Source: CAZRWD01 sp964603785 (GTDB lineage Bacteria; Fermentibacterota; Fermentibacteria; Fermentibacterales; Fermentibacteraceae). From it: 64,000 bases of DNA. The stretch lies in NCBI GenBank assembly GCA_964603785.1, contig CAZRWD010000001.1:310001-374000 (forward strand), read 5' to 3'. Below are positions 1 through 7,803 of this stretch, piece after piece. A program made the translations under genes and the position numbers. Position 1 is the stretch's first letter. Every line of letters begins with the position of its first letter. Under the pieces are notes generated by a model. That model worked only from the letters and a program-made list of their open reading frames with translations, was not told the origin of the DNA and ran no database searches.

Positions 1-473
1 TAGTGCTCTCGACCGACATGATCGCAGGCTTCCCCGGCGAGACGGACGAAGAGTTCGAGAGGAGCCTCGATCTGCTGGCCGAGGTTCGCTTCGACTACGC
101 ATTCCTCTTCAGGTACTCGGAGAGGCCGGGAACGCCTGCGGCCGGATTCGGCGGCCCGGTTCCCGTTCCGGTCAGGCTCGAGCGGCTGCACAGGCTCCAG
201 GAGGCTCAGAAGGCCTTCACGCTGGAGTCGTCGACCGCACTCGAGGGTGCCGAGGTCCCTGTCCTCGTGACAGGTCCCGGTCGGAGGCCCGGGCAGCAGA
301 CCGGCAGGACGCCGGGCAACAGGACTGTTGTTTTCGAAGGAGGCGGTCTGGATATCGGAGCCTTCGTCCTGGCCAGGATCACCAGCGCCGACGGATGGAC
401 CCATTTCGCATCCCCGGTGCGGTCGTTCGGCCCCGGGGAGTCCCCGCCGGCCGGGGAGCGCCGTCCTTGCTGA
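1..473 (+). CDS. miaB: tRNA-2-methylthio-N6-dimethylallyladenosine synthase MiaB, C-terminal part (5' truncated by window)
   Basis: This is the last part of a methylthiotransferase; the radical-SAM cluster motif and the N-terminal domain lie before the window. The frame is open from position 3. It shows STDMIAGFPGETDEEF, typical of the end of the radical-SAM barrel, then FRYSERPGTPAA, and a C-terminal TRAM RNA-binding domain with GRTPGNRTVVFEG. The 'NR-V-FEG' TRAM signature favours MiaB over RimO or MtaB. MiaB adds a methylthio group to i6A37 of tRNAs that read U-starting codons. The isopentenyl step enzyme MiaA is encoded about 49 kb downstream in this window. The stop at 471-473 overlaps the presumed TTG start of the next gene. 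Confidence 0.85.
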   Translation, partial: VLSTDMIAGFPGETDEEFERSLDLLAEVRFDYAFLFRYSERPGTPAAGFGGPVPVPVRLERLHRLQEAQKAFTLESSTALEGAEVPVLVTGPGRRPGQQTGRTPGNRTVVFEGGGLDIGAFVLARITSADGWTHFASPVRSFGPGESPPAGERRPC

Positions 474-1564
474 AGAGGATCGAGAGACGCGCGAGACGCC
501 TCCTCGGGAGGCGCGCCGGAAGGATTCTGACCGGGGGCGGGCCCCCTCCCGCGCTGCCCGACGACCCGCGTTCGATACTCGTGGTCAGGCCCGATTCGCG
601 CCTCGGCAACATGGTGCTGGTCGAACCCCTCCTCGCGTCGCTCGAGGCGAGGTTCCCGCGGGCGCGGGTGGTCCTCCTGGCCAGCGACAGGTTCGCGGAG
701 GTCCACTCCAGCCAGGGACGCGAGGTTCTGGCCGTCCCCAAGGCCCTGATGGCCAGGAAGCCCTGGCTCTTCCCCGGGTTCGTCACCCGCCTGCGCTCCT
801 GCGGGTTCGAGGTCGCCCTGGACGCCTCCCATCCGCACTCGTTCTCCCTCTCGGGAGCAGCGGCGGCCGCCCTGTCCGGAGCGCCGTCCAGGATCGGCTT
901 CCCGTCCGCGGAGGCCGGGGACTGGTACACGCTAGTCGTTCCGCCGCCCGGCGCCCCGGAACACGAGAGCAGGATACTCCACAGCCTGGGCTCGGTCTGG
1001 GATGACTGGCCCGGGTGGCGGCCTCCCCGGCTCTCCGCCGGATCTGCGGGCAGCAGGGGGGCGATAGGGCTGCACGTGGGCGCGAGCAGGGACAAGGGCC
1101 TCCCGGTCGATCTGCTGGCCTGCATCGTGTCGGAGCTCTCCCGGATGGGTCGCGGCCTCGAGATCTACTGGAGCGGGGCCGGTGAGAGGAGCATGGCCGT
1201 CGAGGTCTCCCGCGCCGGGGGTGCGGTGATGCCAGGGCTCGATCTGAGGGGGTTGATGGATGCCCTTGCAGGGCTGGATGCCCTGGTTACGGCCGACAAC
1301 GGCCCGATGCATCTCGCTTCGGCCCTAGGCATTCCCGTGGTGGCGATGTTCAGGGTGGACAACAGGACCCGGTTCAGGCCCCTGTCGCCGGGCTCGGAAG
1401 CCCTTCTGGTGCAGGACGGCCTGGATCCTTCAGAGGTGGTGCGCTCGGTCGCCTCGGCCCTGCGGCGGGGCGGTCAGTCCTCCTCGTCCTCGTCCTCTTC
1501 CTCCTCCCCGTCCTCCCCGGAGTCGTCCGGGAGGTCGCCCTCCGGCTCCCCGCCGCGGTCCTGA
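467..1564 (+). CDS. Glycosyltransferase family 9 (heptosyltransferase-like)
   Basis: The protein resembles ADP-heptose:LPS heptosyltransferases (GT9, GT-B fold). A core begins at ILVVRPDSRLGNMVLVEPLL, followed by GLHVGASRDKG and the donor-binding signature TADNGPMHLASALG. The chosen start is TTG at 467, which overlaps the miaB stop and has GGGGAG at 453-458. An in-frame ATG at 395 lies inside miaB with no clear ribosome binding site and would add 24 residues. The last roughly 28 residues are a serine/proline-rich tail that lies antisense to the acidic tail of xseB, a 91-bp convergent overlap. Likely role: LPS inner-core sugar transfer, consistent with gmhB and Kdo genes nearby. The exact acceptor is unknown. 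Confidence 0.8.
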   Translation: MLKRIERRARRLLGRRAGRILTGGGPPPALPDDPRSILVVRPDSRLGNMVLVEPLLASLEARFPRARVVLLASDRFAEVHSSQGREVLAVPKALMARKPWLFPGFVTRLRSCGFEVALDASHPHSFSLSGAAAAALSGAPSRIGFPSAEAGDWYTLVVPPPGAPEHESRILHSLGSVWDDWPGWRPPRLSAGSAGSRGAIGLHVGASRDKGLPVDLLACIVSELSRMGRGLEIYWSGAGERSMAVEVSRAGGAVMPGLDLRGLMDALAGLDALVTADNGPMHLASALGIPVVAMFRVDNRTRFRPLSPGSEALLVQDGLDPSEVVRSVASALRRGGQSSSSSSSSSSPSSPESSGRSPSGSPPRS

Positions 1565-1758
1565 AGCTCCGAGAGCACCTCACGGACCGACATCTCCGTC
1601 GACCTCAGCCTCGAACGCAGTATGCGTATGAGTTCGGCCGCCCTCCTGACGCCTGCCTCCAGCTCCCCCACCGGGCAGTCCTCGCGGCCGATCCTGTCGA
1701 CCAGGCCCGAGAGCTCCTGCATCATCTCCTCGAACGACTCCTGCTTCCTCCTCGCCAT
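1474..1758 (-). CDS. xseB: Exodeoxyribonuclease VII small subunit
   Basis: A 94-residue protein with the XseB core: SFEEMMQELSGLVDRI, then ELEAGVRRAAELIRILRSRL, forming a two-helix bundle. It associates with XseA to degrade single-stranded DNA to oligonucleotides. Family members are usually 70-90 residues; here the end is a highly acidic E/D-rich tail. Its ATG directly abuts the xseA stop (TAGATG), so the two are translated together. Its 3' end overlaps the glycosyltransferase gene on the other strand by 91 bp. Confidence 0.9.
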   Translation of the reverse strand: MARRKQESFEEMMQELSGLVDRIGREDCPVGELEAGVRRAAELIRILRSRLRSTEMSVREVLSELQDRGGEPEGDLPDDSGEDGEEEEDEDEED

Positions 1759-3159
1759 CTATCCACTCCCGCGTTCCTGGCCGTGCACCACCGAGGCCAC
1801 GAGCCCGTCGGCCAGCCTGGTGAGGATCTCCTGCCCGTCCCTCAGGTCCGCTGCGGACCGCACCAGGTTCCCCTTACCGTCCATGGTCATCGACCATCCG
1901 AGTTCCAGCATCCGCCCGGGATCCCTCGCGACCGCCACGGCCCCGGCCGCCTCCAGCCTCCGCCCTGTGCGCTCCAGAATCGAAACAGCCCCCCGGGACA
2001 GCTCCGCGAGGCCCGAGTCGAGGGTTCTCGCTGCCGCGGCCAGGCAGGGCGGCGGCCGGTCCCGGAGCGAGCGTGCGATTGTCTCCAGGCCTCTCGACAG
2101 GGCGCCGATCCGTCCCGAAGCCTCCCTCCCGAGCCAGCCTGCCTTCTGTTCGAGGCCGAGGCCGGCCCGGCGGACGTGAAGGGCAACTGCGACGCCGAGC
2201 ATCCGGACCAGACCCTCCATGTCCCTGGCTTCGGCGCGGAGCCTCGGCATGACCAGCCCGCCGAGCATCCTCGCCGCATCGTCGATTGCCGCCGAGGCGC
2301 CGGCCGCCGCGTTCACCAGGAGGGTCGCGGCGTGCGTCGGGGTCCTCGCCCTGGTATGGGCGACGAAGTCGGGCAGGGTGAAGTCGGTCTCGTGCCCGAT
2401 GGCCGAGATGACAGGGGTCCCGGCAAGCGCGATCCTCCTGCCCAGGACCTCGGAGTCGAACCAGGAGAGGTCCGTGGCCGATCCGCCGCCGCGCGTGATG
2501 ACGATGACGTCGATCCCCTCTACACCGAGCAGGCGGTCCATGGCCCCGGACACCTCCTCCGCCGTCCGCGGACCCTGCATGACCGCCGGGCAGAGAAGCA
2601 CCTCGAACGGGAAGCCGCTCTCCCGGAGGGTCGTGAGGAAGTCCTCCATCGCGGCCGAGCCGCCCGCGGTGACGAGACCCACGCGCAGGGGGAGGCCGGG
2701 CATGGGCCTCTTCTGGTTGAGCCTGAGCAGGCCATCCGCCTCGAGAGCGTCCACGAGGGCCCTCAGATGGCCCTCCCCGGGCGTGCCGAAGGTGTAGGGG
2801 TCGAAGGTGTCGACTATGAACTGGTATCTGCCGGTCCCCGGCCAGAGGTCGACCCTGCCGAGGACCCGCACGGTCATCCCCTCACGGGGGTCGAACACGA
2901 AGCCCAGCCGGGCGAAGTCCCTGGTCACCACGGCCCTGGTGCCGGCGAACAGGGCGCAGTCCACCGAGGCGAGGGGCCGCCCCGGCGTGGGGGACGGCTC
3001 CGTCAGCTGGAAGTAGAGGTGCCCCCTCTGGCTGGGCCTGAGCCTGCCCGAGAGGACGCCCCTGACCCAGACCGGGTAGGGGAAGACCGTCCTGAACAGG
3101 TCCCGGACACGGTTGTTGAGGTCGACGACGGTGAGGTCCCGCCCGGGATCGGGGGCCAA
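1759..3159 (-). CDS. xseA: Exodeoxyribonuclease VII large subunit
   Basis: A 466-residue XseA. It has an N-terminal OB-fold (about residues 8-105, including VRDLFRTVFPYPVWVRG) and the catalytic core with VITRGGGSATDLSWFDSE and PVISAIGHETDFTLPDFVA. Next comes RARTPTHAATLL and a C-terminal helical region that binds XseB copies. It forms the single-strand nuclease used in mismatch and other repair. It sits between a small secreted protein gene (start of xseA is 1 bp from that gene's stop) and xseB, so all three read as one minus-strand transcript from the promoter at 3567-3595. Confidence 0.95.
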   Translation of the reverse strand: MAPDPGRDLTVVDLNNRVRDLFRTVFPYPVWVRGVLSGRLRPSQRGHLYFQLTEPSPTPGRPLASVDCALFAGTRAVVTRDFARLGFVFDPREGMTVRVLGRVDLWPGTGRYQFIVDTFDPYTFGTPGEGHLRALVDALEADGLLRLNQKRPMPGLPLRVGLVTAGGSAAMEDFLTTLRESGFPFEVLLCPAVMQGPRTAEEVSGAMDRLLGVEGIDVIVITRGGGSATDLSWFDSEVLGRRIALAGTPVISAIGHETDFTLPDFVAHTRARTPTHAATLLVNAAAGASAAIDDAARMLGGLVMPRLRAEARDMEGLVRMLGVAVALHVRRAGLGLEQKAGWLGREASGRIGALSRGLETIARSLRDRPPPCLAAAARTLDSGLAELSRGAVSILERTGRRLEAAGAVAVARDPGRMLELGWSMTMDGKGNLVRSAADLRDGQEILTRLADGLVASVVHGQERGSG

Positions 3160-3537
3160 TCAGAAGACCTTCAGGTCGTACCGGCCCCCGGTTTCTCCCG
3201 TGTCGTGTATCACGATGTAGGCAGGCCCGGTGTACGGCGCGGTGAGGGTGAAGCTCTCCCCGCCGTCGGCCGTTCCCTCGGAGATGGCGAACCCCGTCGA
3301 GTAGACGTAGTCCTCGCCGTAGGGGAGGTTCATGAACTCGTCGAAGTCCATCTCCCGCGAGGCCACGCATACGTCGAAGTCCGACGGGGGAGGGGAGCAC
3401 TCGAGGACTATCCAGTAGTCCGTGCCCTGGACCACGGTGAGGGTGTAGACCGCCGTAGCGCCCCTGCCAAGGTCGTCGGACGATGTCAGGAGGGGCTCCG
3501 TCGCAACCGCTGCGGCCAAGAGCAGCATCTGTATCAT
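3160..3537 (-). CDS. Small secreted protein, PPC-like beta domain
   Basis: The 125-residue product starts with a short signal peptide (MIQMLLLAAAVA). The rest is beta-rich: AVYTLTVVQGTDYWIVLEC, DFDVCV, FTLTAPYTGPAYIVIHDT and GRYDLKVF. This pattern looks like the bacterial pre-peptidase C-terminal (PPC) fold, often found on exported proteins as an appendage. Here it stands alone. The start ATG has a strong GGAGG upstream. It is the first gene of the xseA-xseB transcript; no functional link to nuclease activity is evident. Fold assignment is tentative. Confidence 0.6.
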   Translation of the reverse strand: MIQMLLLAAAVATEPLLTSSDDLGRGATAVYTLTVVQGTDYWIVLECSPPPSDFDVCVASREMDFDEFMNLPYGEDYVYSTGFAISEGTADGGESFTLTAPYTGPAYIVIHDTGETGGRYDLKVF

Positions 3538-3566
3538 CCCAGCCTCCGTTCGGGTCTTGGAATTCG

Positions 3567-3595
3567 ATTCTGTGGAAGCGACTCCTCCGGGTCAA
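3567..3595 (-). promoter_or_regulatory. Candidate sigma70-type promoter for the secreted protein-xseAB operon
   Basis: On the minus strand a -35 TTGACC (3595-3590) is followed after 17 bp by -10 CAGAAT (3572-3567). Transcription would start near 3560, about 23 bases before the ATG at 3537. The match is 5/6 and 4/6 to consensus in an otherwise GC-rich region. Assigned by eye. Confidence 0.5.
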
Positions 3596-3803
3596 CGGTA
3601 GTACACACGCCGGCCCTCCGCTGTTCCACCGGGGGAGGTCCGGGTTGTCGTGGCATGGCCATCATCACCTCTTGCGAAGGCGGCATGGCCCTTGTCCTGC
3701 CGATCCTCCGCCGGCCGGCCCCACAACCATGCACCCATCCGGCAGGCGCCCCCTCATGACGCATTAATAGATCGTTAAAAGCATTCCGAAGTCATCCGGC
3801 TTC

Positions 3804-3831
3804 TTGCCTGCACCGGCATCCGCGTTATCTT
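3804..3831 (+). promoter_or_regulatory. Candidate promoter for the uridine kinase-like gene
   Basis: -35 TTGCCT (3804-3809), 16-bp spacer, -10 TATCTT (3826-3831). A start near 3838 gives a short leader containing the GGGAGGG ribosome binding site at 3843-3849. Confidence 0.5.
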
Positions 3832-3855
3832 CTGGCGAACGAGGGAGGGCATGGA

Positions 3856-5424
3856 TTGAAGTCGGACGGGTCCGGGAGGAGCAGGAGCGTCGCCTACATC
3901 GATCCGTCGGGCCTCATCCGTCCGCTCTCGGAGGCTCCGGCCGGGGGCGGGTCGTGGCAGCCCCTCATGCCATGGCTCACGGAGGGTCGGGAGGTATACC
4001 GGAGGAGCCTGATCCTGGCCCTCGACCTGGCCGTCAGGCGCACCTTCCCCGATTCGGTCCTCCGCGTCGAGAACGCAATGTCCCTGGGCTACAGGTGCAA
4101 CCTGCACGAACGCCCCGCGGTCTCGTCGGAGGAGATGTCCGGGATGCTGGCCTCGGCCCTCGCGCAGGTCATCGAGGATGACATCCCCTTCGAATCGCGG
4201 CTCTTCCTCGAGAGGGCCGGCGACGCCACCCGGCCGCCGCTCCTCGAATGGTGGGACGGATCACACCCCGTGAGGATCAACAGCCTCGAAGGATCCCAGA
4301 CCTTCGGCGCGGGGCCGGTCCTGCCCTCCACGGGCTCCCTCGACGCCTTCGAGATACGCCCGCAGGGCGCGGGGATGGTGCTCCGCTTCCCGGGCTCGGC
4401 CAACTGGCCCGAGATCGCCCCGTGGGTGGAGTTCCCCAGGCTGGCCCGGGAGTTCGATCTCGAGGAGAAGCACGGAGCCAGGATGGGCGTGCGCGACATC
4501 CGCGGGATCAACGGGCGCATCGAGGAGGACGGCGGCCTGGAGGTCGTCGCCATGAGCCACTTCTACCAGGAGTACCGGCTCATGGAGATCGTCATGTCGC
4601 TCGAGTCCGCCTTCCCGGCGAGAAGGGTCGTGACCATCGCGGGGCCGTCCTCCAGCGGGAAGACCACGTTCACGCGCATGCTGGGCATGTTCCTGAGAGC
4701 CCAGGGATTCGGCGTGAAGAGCATAAGCGTGGACAACTACTTCCGGCCCAGGTCCGAGACCCCGCGTGACGAGCACGGCAACTACGACTTCGAATGCCTG
4801 GGAGCCCTCGACACCGGGCTGTTCGGGAGGCACCTGTCGGGTCTCCTCTCCGGGGAGCGCGTCATGCTGCCGGTCTTCGACTTCACGACCGGCGAGAGGA
4901 GGGACGACCAGGTGCCGCTGGTCCTGTCCCCGAACGATTTCCTCCTGATCGAGGGCATCCACGGCCTGAACGACGAGCTCACCCCGGGCGTGGATCCGTC
5001 CACGAAGTACAGGATCTACGTCTCGGCCCTGACGCAGCTAAACGTCGACAGGCTCACGCGTGTCTCGACCTCGGATTCGAGGCTGGTCCGCAGGATCACC
5101 AGGGATCACAGGACGCGCAACTACTCGGCCGAGCAGACGATGCTGAACTGGCCCAGCGTGAGGAGGGGCGAGCGCAGGCACATCTTCCCCTTCCAGGAGA
5201 GGGCGGACGCGATGTTCAACTCCTCCCTCCCATACGAGCTCGCGGTTCTGAGACCCCACGTGGAGCCCCTCCTGGAATCCGTGCCGGAGGGGAGCCCCGC
5301 ATACAACACGGCCTGGCGGCTGAGGTCCATGCTCTCCCTCGTCAGGCCGATCGATTCCGTGTTCGTCCCCAGACTGAGCCTCCTGAGGGAGTTCATAGGT
5401 GGCCACCTGCTGGGGGAGGGCTGA
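3856..5424 (+). CDS. Uridine kinase-like nucleoside kinase with long N-terminal domain
   Basis: The 522-residue protein has a C-terminal P-loop kinase domain of the phosphoribulokinase/uridine kinase type. Walker A GPSSSGKTTF lies near residue 263, followed by SVDNYFRPR, YDFECLGALD, LIEGIHGLND and RRITRDHRTRNYSAEQT. The first 230 residues resemble the TGS/SAD-like front half seen in TM0751-type kinases related to threonyl-tRNA synthetase editing regions. Likely reaction: phosphorylation of uridine/cytidine or a related nucleoside. The start is TTG at 3856. The nearby ATG at 3851 runs straight into a stop (ATG GAT TGA), and GGGAGGG sits 7 bases before the TTG. It is the first gene of a run that includes the M1 peptidase. 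Confidence 0.85.
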   Translation: MKSDGSGRSRSVAYIDPSGLIRPLSEAPAGGGSWQPLMPWLTEGREVYRRSLILALDLAVRRTFPDSVLRVENAMSLGYRCNLHERPAVSSEEMSGMLASALAQVIEDDIPFESRLFLERAGDATRPPLLEWWDGSHPVRINSLEGSQTFGAGPVLPSTGSLDAFEIRPQGAGMVLRFPGSANWPEIAPWVEFPRLAREFDLEEKHGARMGVRDIRGINGRIEEDGGLEVVAMSHFYQEYRLMEIVMSLESAFPARRVVTIAGPSSSGKTTFTRMLGMFLRAQGFGVKSISVDNYFRPRSETPRDEHGNYDFECLGALDTGLFGRHLSGLLSGERVMLPVFDFTTGERRDDQVPLVLSPNDFLLIEGIHGLNDELTPGVDPSTKYRIYVSALTQLNVDRLTRVSTSDSRLVRRITRDHRTRNYSAEQTMLNWPSVRRGERRHIFPFQERADAMFNSSLPYELAVLRPHVEPLLESVPEGSPAYNTAWRLRSMLSLVRPIDSVFVPRLSLLREFIGGHLLGEG

Positions 5425-5446
5425 TGGAAGCCGGGGAGGAGTGCAG

Positions 5447-7351
5447 ATGCTCCCGCTGATTCTTCTGGCAGCGATGTCGACCGGACCGAGGTTCTGTCAC
5501 GACGTCTCCGCCCTGACCCGCCACCACGGGGCCGGAGCGCCGCCCGAGGCCGCCCCCGTAGACCAGGATGTCGTCCACTACGATATCGACCTCGAGATAC
5601 TGCCCTCCGTCCAGGAGGTCGAGGGCGCCTGCGAGATCACGTTCACCCCGTCCGCGTCGGCACTGACCCAGCTCGTTCTCGAGCTCAGGTCGCTGGACGT
5701 GGTCTCCGTGACATCTCCCTACGGCGGGCTCTCATGGACACACGAAGGCGACACGCTGACGGTCCAGCTCGCCTCGTCCGTCGCGCCGGGCGATACGTCG
5801 AGCCTCGTCGTCCAGTACGAGGGCCATCCGTGGAACGAGGGTCCGGGCAAGTTCGGAGGGTTCTGGTTCCACCCGTACGTGTCCTACCAGATGGGCGTCG
5901 GCGTCTACACGATGCCGCCCTCCATGGGGAAGTGCTTCTTCCCCTGCCACGACCATCCCGCGGACAAGGCCACCTTCGAGTTCCACGTGACCGTCGACGA
6001 TTCGGTGGAGGTCGTCGCGAACGGCGATCTGACGGGAGTGACCTACTCCGGCGGGAAGGCTACCTGGCACTGGGAGCTGGACCAGCCGATGTCGACCTAC
6101 CTGGCCGCGATCGCCGCCTCCGACTACGTGGACCTGGTGGACTCGACCTACTCGTGGATCCACTACTACGTCTACCCCTCCGAGGTTGCCGACGCCCTGG
6201 GCAGCTTCCAGAACGTGGACAAGATGATGACCCTGTTCCAGGCTCTGTTCGGACCCTATCCGTGGGACTGCAAGTTCAGCTACGTGGAGACACCCAAGGG
6301 TGACATGGAGCACGCGACGGAGGTCTACCACCTGCAGTCCCTGATCAACGGGCAGACCAACTTCGATCCGATCGTGGCGCACGAGATGGGACACATGTGG
6401 TGGGGCGACTGCGTCACCGAATCCGAATGGGACGACGTCTGGCTGTCCGAGGGGTTCGCGACCTACTGCGAGGCCCTCTGGGCGGGGTACTACGGAGCAT
6501 CCTCGTACGACAGCTACATGGTGGACCAGATAATGATACCCTACCTCCAGTCCGGCGAGATCTTCCCGCTGGGCGCACCCGAGGAGCTCTGGGGCTACAC
6601 GACCTACGAGAAGGGCGCCAGCGTCCTCCACATGCTCAGGCACATCCTGGGGGACGAGGACTTCTTCGAGGTGCTCTCGGTCTACTTCGACGCGCACGCC
6701 TTCTCGCTCGCGACGACCCAGGACCTGCGCGACTGCATCGAGTCGGTCACCGGGAGCGACATCGACTGGTTCATCGACGAATGGGTCTACGGCTACGGCT
6801 ATCCCGCGTACGACATCTCGACCGAGATCACCCAGTCGGGGTCGATGTGGGACGTGGAGATCACCGTGTCCCAGATCCAGGGCACGGGAACCTTCTTCAC
6901 CATGCCTCTGGAGTTCTCCATAGGCGGTGCGGGGAGCGACACACTCGTGGTCATGCTCAACGACCAGCAGGGTCAGACGGGGCTCTTCTCGGTGCCCTTC
7001 CAGCCCACGCTGATCCGCTTCGATCCCGGCCACTTCGTGCTGTCGACGGCGCTGCTGGGTACTGGAGGGGAGCCGTCGCCGCCACCGGGTGGGACGGGGC
7101 TCATGCGGCTGTATCCCAACCCGGCGTCGTCCCGTGTCTCACTCTCGTGGCCGGGGATGACCGGGACGGACATGAGCGTAACGGTGTATGACCTCACCGG
7201 AAGGGTCGTTGCGAGGCACAGTCTCGAAGCCGGGGCGATGGTCTTCGGAGTGGATGCCCTGCCGGGAGGAACGTATCTGGTGGAGGCCAGGGCTCCCGGC
7301 AACCTGAGGCAGGTCGCCCGGCTCACCGTGGCCCGGGTCAGCGGAGGATGA
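5447..7351 (+). CDS. Exported M1-family metallopeptidase with T9SS type A-like C-terminal domain
   Basis: Signal peptide MLPLILLAAMSTG is followed by an M1 aminopeptidase fold. The zinc motif is H312-E-M-G-H316 with E335 in LSEGF, exactly the HEXXH-18-E spacing of the family. The exopeptidase motif usually written GAMEN reads GDMEH here. The last ~85 residues (LYPNPASSRVSLSW, then VYDLTGRVV and GGTYLVEAR) match a T9SS type A sorting domain, so the enzyme is probably exported across the outer membrane. The ATG at 5447 is chosen because GGGGAGGAG precedes it at 5433-5441 and the signal peptide begins there. Its end overlaps the convergent ferredoxin gene by 14 bp. Likely role: extracellular peptide degradation. 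Confidence 0.9.
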   Translation: MLPLILLAAMSTGPRFCHDVSALTRHHGAGAPPEAAPVDQDVVHYDIDLEILPSVQEVEGACEITFTPSASALTQLVLELRSLDVVSVTSPYGGLSWTHEGDTLTVQLASSVAPGDTSSLVVQYEGHPWNEGPGKFGGFWFHPYVSYQMGVGVYTMPPSMGKCFFPCHDHPADKATFEFHVTVDDSVEVVANGDLTGVTYSGGKATWHWELDQPMSTYLAAIAASDYVDLVDSTYSWIHYYVYPSEVADALGSFQNVDKMMTLFQALFGPYPWDCKFSYVETPKGDMEHATEVYHLQSLINGQTNFDPIVAHEMGHMWWGDCVTESEWDDVWLSEGFATYCEALWAGYYGASSYDSYMVDQIMIPYLQSGEIFPLGAPEELWGYTTYEKGASVLHMLRHILGDEDFFEVLSVYFDAHAFSLATTQDLRDCIESVTGSDIDWFIDEWVYGYGYPAYDISTEITQSGSMWDVEITVSQIQGTGTFFTMPLEFSIGGAGSDTLVVMLNDQQGQTGLFSVPFQPTLIRFDPGHFVLSTALLGTGGEPSPPPGGTGLMRLYPNPASSRVSLSWPGMTGTDMSVTVYDLTGRVVARHSLEAGAMVFGVDALPGGTYLVEARAPGNLRQVARLTVARVSGG

Positions 7352-7802
7352 CCGCGCAGCCTGCCGCGATGCCCGAGACGGTGATCAGGTACGCCCCGGG
7401 GCCGGCGGGGGTCAGATCCAGCTCGACGCAGCCGTCATCGCACACGGTCGAGGCGACGATCCTTCCCGACATGTCGATCGCCTCCACGAGCGCACCCGCG
7501 GGCGCCGTCAACGAAACCGCCCCCGTCGACGGCACCGGCGCCGGGAGCGGCTGCGCTCCGGGCTCGTCCTCGACGACGCCCGAGTGCCATGTGAGATAGA
7601 TGGCGCCGCGGGGGCAGACGGAGGCGCAGGTCCCGCATGCGTTGCAGAGGAGGGGATCGATCACCGCATCCGGTCCCTGCATCGAGATGGCCCCCTCCGT
7701 GCACCAGTGGATGCATCCCGCGCAGCCGTTGCACAGGGCGGGGTCGACCTGGTAGACCCATCCCGCGAAGGACAGGACCGCTGCGGTGAGAACTGCCGTC
7801 AT
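7338..7802 (-). CDS. Putative exported 2[4Fe-4S] ferredoxin with sorting-like C-terminal tail
   Basis: A 154-residue protein. It starts with a hydrophobic segment (TAVLTAAVLSFAGW) that looks like a signal peptide, without a twin-arginine motif. Two ferredoxin cluster motifs follow: C24-x2-C27-x2-C30-x3-C34 and C53-x2-C56-x2-C59-x3-C63. After a proline-rich linker the last ~75 residues (VEAIDMSGRIVAS and GAYLITVSG) resemble the T9SS type A beta-domain seen in the neighbouring peptidase. The ATG at 7802 lies one base after the stop of the upstream SpoU gene, so the two are coupled. An alternative GTG start at 7829 adds nine residues. Function is unknown: an electron carrier outside the cytoplasm would be unusual. 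Confidence 0.65.
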   Translation of the reverse strand: MTAVLTAAVLSFAGWVYQVDPALCNGCAGCIHWCTEGAISMQGPDAVIDPLLCNACGTCASVCPRGAIYLTWHSGVVEDEPGAQPLPAPVPSTGAVSLTAPAGALVEAIDMSGRIVASTVCDDGCVELDLTPAGPGAYLITVSGIAAGCAVILR

Positions 7803-7803
7803 G

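Larger units (their letters stand above)
3538..3855. other. Divergent intergenic region with two candidate promoters
   Basis: This 318-bp spacer separates the minus-strand xseAB operon from the plus-strand kinase operon. It holds one candidate promoter at each end. The middle contains a short direct repeat GGCATGGCC (3652-3660 and 3682-3690) and an AT-rich patch near 3763-3790. No convincing gene, RNA or riboswitch was seen in it. Confidence 0.6.

Noticed and set aside
1476..1530. Repeat array of TCC/TCG units considered as a CRISPR or microsatellite
   Set aside because: There are no spacers of constant length. The repeats are codons for serine on one strand and acidic residues on the other.
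1783..3759. Long plus-strand open frame of 658 codons opposite xseA
   Set aside because: High GC gives long antisense frames. The composition is arginine/proline/glycine-rich with no recognisable motif, and the minus strand encodes a clear XseA.
3851..3859. ATG as the start of the uridine kinase-like gene
   Set aside because: This ATG is followed by one codon and a stop (ATG GAT TGA). TTG at 3856 opens the long frame and has a well-placed ribosome binding site.
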